In this document: in pieces, positions 56,423 to 64,000 of the stretch | How the letters are laid out: each line of letters begins with the position of its first letter | Numbering within the stretch: the first letter of the stretch is position 1 | Assembly (NCBI GenBank): GCA_029876055.1 | Contig: CM056876.1 | Span: forward strand, 2,728,001 to 2,792,000 | DNA from: Madurella fahalii | Lineage: Eukaryota > Ascomycota > Sordariomycetes > Sordariales | Reading direction: 5' to 3' | Length of the DNA stretch: 64,000 nucleotides | The notes under the pieces: generated by a model | Databases searched by the model: none | What the model saw: the letters and a program-made list of their open reading frames with translations, nothing else | Told to the model about the DNA's origin: nothing | Made by a program: the position numbers and the translations under genes

Positions 56423-56877
56423 CTACAGCCGCTCCAGGCCTTCGAGTGTAAACTCAATCTCGAGCCCATTCTTCCCAAACTCGTCGTTCACAGACGTGAC
56501 AACTTCCTGCATCAGTGCCTTCACGCGCTGTTCATCGTGCGGGTGCTTCATAATCAACTCTTTCAGCTCCATTGCTGGCTTGAGTATTTCGTTCCATCGT
56601 TCGGCGCTCCCGCTCTTCTGTCCTCCGGGTTGGCATTCGTGGATTTTGATGTCGAGGTCGACGATGAGAAAGTCCAGGTGAGCGTGGGGCAGTGGCTGCT
56701 CGGTCTGCTCGGTGACGATGGCGGTCAAGAGTTTCCGTTTCAGAGCCAGCTTGTCCTCCAATGTCCTCAGGTCAGGACCTAGTTCAGGTTGTTAAGGCCG
56801 CTCTCTTGGGGTACTTATCTGGGGCCGTCCATCTTACCTATTGGGTTGTACTTGCGTACGGCACCAGAACTGCTCAT
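56423..56877 (-). CDS. small hypothetical protein, 131 aa
   Basis: Exons 56877-56838 and 56778-56423 flank a 59-nt intron (GTAAGA donor, CTAG acceptor). The joined start reads MSSSGAVRKYNPIGPDLRTLEDKLALKRKLL. The rest is a helix-rich, charged protein: LPHAHLDFLIVDLDIKIHE, then SGSAERWNEILKPAMELKELIM, then VTSVNDEFGKNGLEIEFTLEGLERL. It has no signal peptide, Cys motif or membrane span. I recognise no domain. Good splice sites and codon use make a real gene likely. The gene sits right beside RIP-mutated DNA, as rapidly evolving accessory genes often do. Confidence 0.65.
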
Positions 56878-58891
56878 TGTTGACAGCCTCGCGAGCTCTG
56901 ACCCCAAGGTGTTGATTAAATTGATTGCTCTTGAAGCTGATGCAAACTCAGGATGATTTCGTTGGTCTGCACTGATCGGCGATGAAGCGTGTCTCCAGCT
57001 GTCGGTACGACATCGACAGAATTGTCGCGCCGGGTTTGGGAGCCTTGCGCATGGGGCTTCAGGGTAGTGCGGTTCTTATAATCCCTCACATCGGACGCGA
57101 GAGAGCCGTCTCCTCAGCTCCGCGGGGGCCAGAGCCACATGGCACTTGCCAAGGTGAGCCACGGCTAATGCCATCGGGACACCCACCCAAAATACAGAAA
57201 CGGATGGATGGATGGCCTGCACAGACAGGCTCAAAGTACAGTACCGCGCGCCGGCACGGCCGGTTGTTTAGCGGGTTCTTCATCTCACCGAAAGCGAGCC
57301 GCTGCTTCACTTAAATTGCTAACGCCCTACGACAAATCATTCCGTGCTGTGATGGAAGCTCAGGCATCAGCGCCAGTCACAGAAGTCTTGCGCTAACAAT
57401 ATCCAGGCGAAAGATTGTATTGTAGCTGCCAATCTGCTTATTGGACTCGGCTGACCTTCATTCACGCACCGGCCACACCTTCACACCTTGGGTCCTGGTT
57501 CGGTCGTCGTCGCAACCTTCGCACATGACTCTCCGGAGGGACGGGGTTTTTTGATCGTCTCCCGCGTGCGGCCTTGTCGAACACAACCTTGCACATGGCT
57601 AGAATTGCCAGATGGGAGACCGTGGTGACACCGAATTAGACGTAAGGAGACTGATGAAGCAAACCGTTACAAAGTGAGGTTCAAGTGCACTGGGCGGAGG
57701 CAGGAATTTTTATCCCCTTGGACGTAGCACGTAACACGGGCGGCTTCGTGTTCTGCCAGGGCCTTCTGCGGTTCAATAAACCTCGCGCTTGAAAGGTATA
57801 TGCAATCCTTCATGCTGGGGATCAAGGCGATAATCCCCCAATTCGACAACTGGGGCCCCTGACTGGTGGCTTGATAGCACCGGTTATTCTGGCCATAGAG
57901 CCGGCAGCTTATCGAGGTTGTCATGCATGAGGTCCATGCTATGGCCAATCTTAAGTAATGGTGATAAAGCAACCGGCTCTCTGATGGTCGACCGCATTTC
58001 CATTTCCGTCGCTTGGGTTCTAAGGATTTCTTCTGTCACTGATGTGATGTGTTGTATCTGTGTTACCATCCTCTCCTTCCTTGAATTTTATTGGATCATG
58101 CTCTTTGCGTCAGCAGCCTCGCCGGCACAGAATACAACCCCATTGCATTCCACATACCATCCGGGCGGCCAATGGCGTTTCTTGTTTCCCGCACTCTGCT
58201 CACTCTCCTTCAAGCAATTGCCACTGCACTCCAGCTTGACATTGAAGTTTTGGCCCTTGGCTCGCAGCTGATGTCTCCAGGCTGCCAGCTGCCAGCTGCC
58301 GAAAAGACTTTAGGTCCCCGGGCATAGTAGATCGGCTCTCCGCATGCGGTATGTTAAACAACTCCCTCAAGCATATAACTGTTGATGAACGACCGCAGTC
58401 GGTCGCTACTGGCAACAGAGTGGACAAGATGTTTGGCGTGAGCATGTCTAACAGGTGATTCGGGTCCCTACTGCCCAAAATGAGGCGTATCTCGTTCATT
58501 CTGAAGCTCGACCCAAGTGCGACCCTACCTTAATGGCATTATCCCTCGAGATTGGCGGACCTGGCTGCACATATGCCCAACGATCCGCAGATTCAGGTGC
58601 AAATAACACAAGTATCGTGACTTGACGAATAACGTGAATATCGTAAACAGGCTACAATGCGCGCATCTGCATCTGGGTCCAATCAAATTGGAGACGGAGA
58701 CTTTCCGCACCATGACTTGTTTTGTGTGGTCGGGAGAGGAGATGGACAGTGCCCCATGGGGCGGTGAATGGTCAAAGGATTAGGATATTAGCAGCATGGA
58801 CATCTGCTCGCCATTTCTTGGGGTTTGGCATTGCTCTCGTACAGCGCTGGTCTGGCACTCGTTCAATACACTCCGTGATCAAACTGTTTCC
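56878..58891. other. intergenic region, 2.0 kb
   Basis: No gene can be supported. A minus-strand frame at 57667-57972 and others are short and featureless. The right end holds the promoter of the DUF6594 gene. Confidence 0.45.
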
Positions 58892-60326
58892 ATGTCTCTT
58901 CCGACCCATTACGTACCTGGCAATCGATCCACTGCGGGCGGGAGCTCGCCATCGCCGTCGGTGAGCCCCCGATCCGTCTCGAGTTGGGGGAAGACTGTCC
59001 AGACCTCGGTGTCAGACTCGCCCCTGCTGCCGTCTCCTACATCACCCACTCGGTCGGTAGCAACAACGGCAGTAAATCCTAGCGGCGGCCACGACATCCC
59101 GCTGGGATGGCCGTCCCTGGCGAACAAGATGGCTGAGACGCCGGGCTACGAGTCCTTCCGCCGTTTTCGCGAGCTCAATGTGAAGAATCTCTTGTACCTT
59201 CAAGTTGAGATTGTCGCGCTCGAGGAAAAGCTCAGGGACATCGAGAACGAGGACAGAATGTCAGGGAAGAGCCCCAGGATGAACTACGCACGGTTTGCCG
59301 ATCTGATGCTCAAGTCCCGAGTGAAGCCGAATGAAGAGGACCGCCAGCAATGCGAACTCATCTTGAAGATACGAGATCTGCTGGAAAAATACAGTAAGTT
59401 GGGAATATCCACTAAGGCGAGGTCCCTCGCTGACGGCTTAGACGCCGCCCTACTCCAGCACGCCAAGGTATCAGCACTCCCCAAGCCCGACGGCTCCGAC
59501 GTCGAGGCTCTCCGGATAGGTCTGAAGCGAGGCGCCATTGCCGGGCAATCAGGCATCCTTGGGGTCGGGTCCAAGACCTGGGGCGACATAGATGCCCCTG
59601 AGCCGGAACCCGAGCATTCAATGGAAGGGTTCAGCTTCCTACCCTTCATTCGCCGTCTCACCGGTTTAGAGAAGGAAAAACCACCAAACCCCAATGAAAA
59701 GAAGGATCTCGATCTCGCCACGGTACATCCACGTCGTGAGACGGACAAGTTCACGCACTGGGTAATACAGCACTGGATCCCCTTTTACCACAAGCATTTT
59801 TGCTCCCGGGAAGTAAATAGCACCGATGACCCCCGATATGTAAGTCCTTCTCCTTCCCCTCCCTTTCCCCTTTCTTCCGTTTCACTTTTACTGCTCACGC
59901 TTTACACCTTATCTTTACCGCTTACCCCCTGTATCAAGTCCCCCTCCCCACCTCTCCCGTCGCTCTCCCGACTCAAACATCACAACTACTAACCAGCCGA
60001 GTAGATCAATGTCGAAGAATACTCCAAAAGCAAGATCATCCGCTTCACCTCATTTGTTACAACAGTCGTCGCATGCCTGCTCCCAACCGTGGCTATCGTC
60101 GTGCTCTCCACCGCCGAGACGAGGGGCCAGATCTTTGCGTACATTTCCGGCTTCACCGCCATGTTTTCCATGGGCCTGATGTGGCTCACCGATGCCGCAA
60201 CAAAGAGGGTGCAGGTCTTCACTGCGACTGCTGCGTGAGTATCATGCCTTTACCATTCTGGCCTAGGCGATGCTGATCTGGGACAGGTTTTCTGCCGTGT
60301 TGGTCGTGTTTGTCCAGAACCAGTAG
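58892..60326 (+). CDS. DUF6594 domain-containing membrane protein, 405 aa
   Basis: Exons 58892-59839, 60005-60234 and 60287-60326; introns of 165 and 52 nt (GTAAGT/GTGAGT donors, GTAG/ACAG acceptors). I chose ATG 58892 (MSLPTHYVPGNRS); an in-frame ATG at 58796 adds 32 residues of no clear worth. A Ser/Pro-rich N-terminus of about 75 residues is followed by the DUF6594 pattern: GWPSLANKMAETPGYESFRRFRELNVKNLLYLQVEIVALEEKL, a long helical stretch and HPRRETDKFTHWV. The C-terminal three hydrophobic helices come from exons 2 and 3 (FVTTVVACLLPTVAIVVLS, IFAYISGFTAMFSMGLMW, FSAVLVVFVQNQ). The family is common in mould genomes, and its function is unknown. The intron in the membrane part means single-exon models lose the helices. 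Confidence 0.88.
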
Positions 60327-61541
60327 CGGGATGGGGGGACGGATCATCCTGAAATCACTGCCGTTCTTAGAACGTCGTTGACACTACGATGACGTGGATC
60401 TCTTGCTTGTAGGTTACTGTGAGCGACAGCGAAGGGCGATAGCGACGAGGATGTCGAGATGAGGAGGTCAAGCAGCCGTAGCGACGGCAGAGCCGTGAGA
60501 GGCAGGGAGTGCGGGCGTCTCGGGCGTCGGGAAGCCTGCCGGCCCGTGTTTGCCAGTGTCGACAAGATGGCATTGGCATCATACCCTCGCTTCTCTTAAT
60601 TGAATACTTGTGATATATGATTATTTAGCATTATGGCTGCCGTTGATGGTGTTGGCGATGTGGTTGCTAGCTACAACTCGATGAATTAAGGACCATCTAG
60701 TCCTCGCAAGACGTGATACTTTGCGTTTCCACTGGCGAATTCACCTTCCATCTCGTACTACACTAGCTCATGCTCGAAAACGAATTTAGGTTGCTCAGAC
60801 TTGTACAGCTGGGCAACAGCGAAGACACGATGAATCTCACAGTAACGTGGGAAGTCAAGCCTGGGCGTTCACTCGATGACCGTCGCCAGAGCCGTCACTC
60901 TCTGGATACCTCCGCTTAACTTGCTTAGTGGATTTTATCCTTTGCTTCGGACCTTCTACCTTTATGCTGCCGGGCGGAGAGCAGCCCGATTCAGTCAAGG
61001 TCGGGGTTGGTCCGGGTATACCGGATTGCGCTGGTCGATTCTTGCCCATTGCCATCTATCTGAGTCCAAAAGAATATCTCACACTGCGCTTTTGGCGCGT
61101 CTAATAGTCGCAGGATTTGAACTTTCAACTACTCAACGTTTGTATTCAAGTAGGCAGCTTGTCTTTTATAAAGTTGTGGTGGGTTGGTAAGCACGAAAAC
61201 CGCCTCGCAACCAGAGGTTCATCGAACAAGGGAGTAGATGAACAAAGACGGTGGCATCGACGCGATACAACTATACAGCCTTTGCGCCTAAGGGCAAGAA
61301 GAGAATGACCGGTGTGAAATGCAGACCGTCGCCCGAAAGGTGATGAATAGTACATAATTAACCAAGGTAAGTGGGATGCGAATGAGTGCCAACTTGGTGA
61401 GTTGCGGAGAAGAGAAGAGAAGAGAAGAGAAGAGAAGAGAAGAGAAGAGAAGAGAAGAGAAGAGAAGTGAAGTGAAGTGAAGTGAAGTGAAGTGAGTAGT
61501 GTTAAGCTCGCTGTCTACTCGGCCAAATGGGTCCCTGAGCA
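60327..61541. other. intergenic region, 1.2 kb, with pentanucleotide repeat
   Basis: No gene is visible. The pentanucleotide microsatellite at 61407-61496 lies just downstream of the small gene that ends at 61542. Confidence 0.45.
61407..61496 (+). repeat. AGAGA/AGTGA pentanucleotide microsatellite
   Basis: About twelve AGAGA units are followed by about six AGTGA units with no gap. The second block probably arose from the first by a point mutation that then spread through the array. Confidence 0.9.
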
Positions 61542-61889
61542 TCACTTCTTCTGCAGAATCATTCCATCGGCAATATCTCCGGCAGCCGGAGCCGGGTGTT
61601 CGAGCTCCTTCAGCTTGTCATCCACCTCTTTGAGTAGTTCCTTGGTTGCCTTACGCTGTTTCTCCGAGATACTCTCGTCCTTGAGCGTGGTTTCGTGGCG
61701 CATTTTCTCCTGCTCCAGCTCAACAACGTGTATTTCTTTGTCCGTTTCCTTGATCTCCTTCGCGTTCCTATCCGGATCCTTGCTGAGCCTGGTTCTTCGC
61801 TGACGTAGCTTGACCAAGATATCTCCGAAGTCGGCGTTCTTAACACTGGCGGGAGGGGGAGGAGCTTGATAATCCCGCCTAATCAGCAT
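61542..61889 (-). CDS. small coiled-coil hypothetical protein, about 115 aa
   Basis: Begins MLIRRDYQAPPPPASVKNADFGD, then a long charged helix (LVKLRQRRTRLSKDPDRNAKEIKETDKEIHVVELEQEKMRHE…KELLKEVDDKLKELE) with heptad-like spacing, ending ILQKK. No family is recognised. The ATG at 61889 may not be the true start. The sequence ATGCTGATTAG around it looks like a branch site and acceptor, so an upstream exon starting near 62045 (MTPKTANR…) is possible, with a weak GTCATA donor. The long helix suggests a structural or adaptor role, but nothing more can be said. Confidence 0.5.
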   Translation of the reverse strand: MLIRRDYQAPPPPASVKNADFGDILVKLRQRRTRLSKDPDRNAKEIKETDKEIHVVELEQEKMRHETTLKDESISEKQRKATKELLKEVDDKLKELEHPAPAAGDIADGMILQKK

Positions 61890-63396
61890 TTTGAAGCTAT
61901 TGATGCAGAATATGCCATCAGGAAGCTGTCAAACCTTCCACTGGGATATGAACTATTCCCTCCATGACTACCAGGTGCTGTTGGACACTGCTAGACACTG
62001 TTGGACGCTGGGTATGACCTGCGATTTGCTGTTTTGGGAGTCATGATGCGAGCGCATCGGAGGCCTGTGGATTTATAAGACAGGATATAGCTGGACAAGA
62101 AGGAGAAGCTAAAAACATTTCCTTCAGGGCTTCACCCCCTGCTTGACCTAACGCCCTCAGAGGCAGGATCCAATCACGGGCTATTCTCGTTCTCTCTATC
62201 CGGGACCAAAAGTCCCCAAGGGGCCAATGAAGTAGTCATCAAACCTAAGGAGATAACCGTGCCGCAAGACTATTCACATCCAGACCCTTAGAAGTACGGT
62301 TCTTTGCAATGGCGACCCTTGCGCAAGTGTGCTGGCCGCAATCCAAACTCAGACACAAAGCCCGAGACTTCTCAAAAGGGAGCACGCCGCGTTGAGGAAA
62401 ACCTGGAACGAAGGTGGTGTGCGGCTGGATTATCGAAATTGCTTCGGCCTTTTTAGGCGAAAACTTTTGACACGGTGGGTTCATGCCGTGGGTGTGTCTT
62501 AGCATCCATGTTGATAATACGCTGTCTGGCCTGTCAGTGCTCGAGACACCACTCCGTAACGTGGAAATCGCGTATATTTCCAGCAGCTCTGATCGAAGCA
62601 CGTGGCACATAGGCGATCTCAATAGAGACCCATAACTACAAATGTTATTAGTATAATAACACCAGGCTACTAGAAAAGTTTACGAACAGTAGAATATCAA
62701 TAGGCCGTGGACACCAACACCTCATTGTCGTAAATCGGGGCATTGCTCCTCTCAGCGAATCTATGGGAGCCTCAAGGCCAGCTGAGTCCGGAGCTAAACA
62801 CCTTCGGTCAGAGATACTCCAGCCTTATCAGTTCACATTTGGGGACTCAATCCTGAACCTTCAGCACGTTATTGGAAGATGTGCGTGCATCCAGACGCGG
62901 TCTCTTCGGGACATGGGCTAATTATTAGCCAAAGTTTTATGCAGTTACCATATGATTAATTCTACAGATAGGTTGCACAATATAGCGAGATGCTACGGGC
63001 ACAATCCCACACCCTCCTAGAATAGTGTGCATACAAGGCTGTAGGCAGCTACGGGTAGCGATTACTGACATGCCAAGGGAAATATAGCTGCCGCACGCAC
63101 TAGTCTCGGCTACTTCGTCCGGAGCTCTGATTAGCGGACAATACAAAGTTCAACTGAAAATAGCTTACAGCAATTAAATTGAAATAGAAGCCGCTGACAC
63201 GGCCTTTAACAGCGTTCAACCTCATAGATAGACCCGTGACCTAGCATGCTTACTGAGGCGAGCCATGACTCCCAGGATTCCGGAACCTTCCTTAGACACT
63301 GACCCATATCTTGTTATATATCACAGGGCTCCCGTATACTCTGACAGAGTTATAGAACAGAAAACAAATCTTGATCTTTTTTGACAATCTTACGTA
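61890..63396. other. intergenic region grading into AT-rich DNA
   Basis: No gene can be supported. From about 62630 the sequence becomes AT-rich and stop-filled like the left end of the window, marking the edge of a second transposon-relic block. Confidence 0.5.
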
Positions 63397-63600
63397 ACAA
63401 CCGTACTATATAGGCTAGGTGAAAAACCTATATCAACAAGTAATAGGAAACAAAAGCAGTAGATGCTAGTTAGTTGCAAAAGAAAGGAAAGTTTTATACA
63501 AGGCTCTAAAGACTTCCAGTCTTCAACTTCAGATTTGTTTACTACCTCTTCCTCCTCTTCAGCCTCTTCAGCTTCTAGTTCTAGCTATTGTGTAAAGGGG
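63397..63600 (-). mobile_element. 3' end of a second LINE copy
   Basis: Aligns with 1041-1240 over the same acidic C-terminal tail (ELEAEEAEEEEEV, KSEVEDW) and 3' UTR, in the same orientation. A TAG in place of the TGG seen in the other copy, and many C/T and G/A differences, point to RIP. The 5' side is cut by the solo LTR at 63608. Confidence 0.7.
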
Positions 63601-63607
63601 TTATTCT

Positions 63608-63861
63608 TGTCACGGGGTTTCCGTCGTGGTCCCGTAACTGGTGACCTCAAGGGCGTCAGCCTTGACGCTGAGGTAGGCACTTCATGAACTCTGGCATGAT
63701 CTATGACAAAGTAAGATATGATGATGGTTGATTGAATGAAGGTCCTCTGAGGACAAATCTGAGGGGTCTTTATAGACGTATGCGATGACCCCTGGGCCGT
63801 CATCCCTGACGGGATGTGGGCCCAGGCACTGCTGAGCAGTGCTAGCCTCCGCCACGTAACA
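63608..63861 (+). mobile_element. solo LTR, 254 bp, with 5-bp target duplication
   Basis: Starts TGTCACGG and ends CACGTAACA, so the ends form a short imperfect inverted repeat. It is flanked by a perfect ATTCT duplication at 63603-63607 and 63862-63866. An internal TTTATAGACG could be its TATA box. There is no second LTR or coding DNA, as expected after recombination between two LTRs. It inserted in or next to the older LINE fragment, so it is the younger element. Its GC content suggests little RIP. Confidence 0.8.
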
Positions 63862-63866
63862 ATTCT

Positions 63867-64000
63867 GGGAACACGTTGAGGGAGATAGATTACGATGTCT
63901 TAATACCGAAGAGACCTGAACTAGCGGGCGATATCTTAGTGAATAGCCTTCTATTGATTACAGAGAGACTAATCCTTACGGATCAGAAGTCCCCTACGTG
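63867..64000. mobile_element. LTR-family fragment at window edge
   Basis: The last 40 nt (…GGATCAGAAGTC…) match part of the LTR at 55333-55529 with mainly C/T and G/A differences, this copy being the less mutated. The element runs off the window. Confidence 0.5.

Noticed and set aside
1..64000. CRISPR arrays, ribosome binding sites, operons and bacterial-type features
   Set aside because: The window is fungal nuclear DNA; no regularly spaced direct repeats with unique spacers were seen.

Overview
This 64 kb window is nuclear DNA of a filamentous ascomycete (Pezizomycotina). The genes carry short spliceosomal introns of mostly 48-75 nt with GTRNGY donors, CTRAY-like branch sites and YAG acceptors. 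Coding DNA is GC-rich, and the gene families are typical of moulds: a PTH11-like receptor, a 2EXR protein, a DUF6594 protein and a TB2/DP1/HVA22 protein. AT-rich transposon relics show the C-to-T/G-to-A pattern of repeat-induced point mutation (RIP). The gene set fits Sordariomycetes best, perhaps Sordariales, but no species can be named from sequence alone.

Left flank (1-1.7 kb): transposon relics, including a DNA-transposon-like stretch and the 3' end of a LINE on the minus strand. At 1.8-7.1 kb lie two divergent genes of unknown role, both with good TATA boxes: a 328-aa predicted beta-rich protein (minus) and an 842-aa protein (plus) with a region resembling a transglutaminase fold. A dispersed repeat with little mutation sits at 7.69-8.11 kb, and a 2EXR-domain gene at 9.85-11.0 kb.

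Middle left (11-29 kb): a very gene-poor stretch. I recognise one gene, a conserved proline-rich fungal protein at 19.3-20.5 kb that carries an apparent one-base deletion. About 8 kb on each side holds no gene I can support.

Gene-dense core (29-54.7 kb): CMP/dCMP deaminase-like protein (-); TB2/DP1/HVA22 protein (+); mitochondrial genome maintenance protein MGM101 (-); the twin-CX9C factor COA4 (-), head to head with biotin-protein ligase BPL1 (+); a PTH11-like receptor (+); a mucin-like single-pass surface protein with a poly-glycine tail (+); the PAM16/TIM16 import-motor subunit (-), head to head with a YIP1-family Golgi protein (+); an RCC1-type Ran exchange factor (-); a 109-aa cysteine-rich metallothionein-like protein (-); and a methyltransferase-16 family protein (-). 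Several serve mitochondria (MGM101, COA4, PAM16) or biotin-dependent metabolism (BPL1), but nothing indicates a co-regulated pathway cluster.

Right flank (54.9-64 kb): a RIP-mutated copy of the 7.7-kb repeat followed by a gypsy-like LTR, then a small unknown gene, a DUF6594 membrane protein and a small coiled-coil protein. The window ends in a second LINE 3' end on the minus strand, interrupted by a 254-bp solo LTR with a perfect 5-bp target duplication, and then part of the same LTR family seen at 55.3 kb. Gene models with introns were built by hand from splice signals and reading frame. Family names come from recognising conserved motifs, not from database searches.
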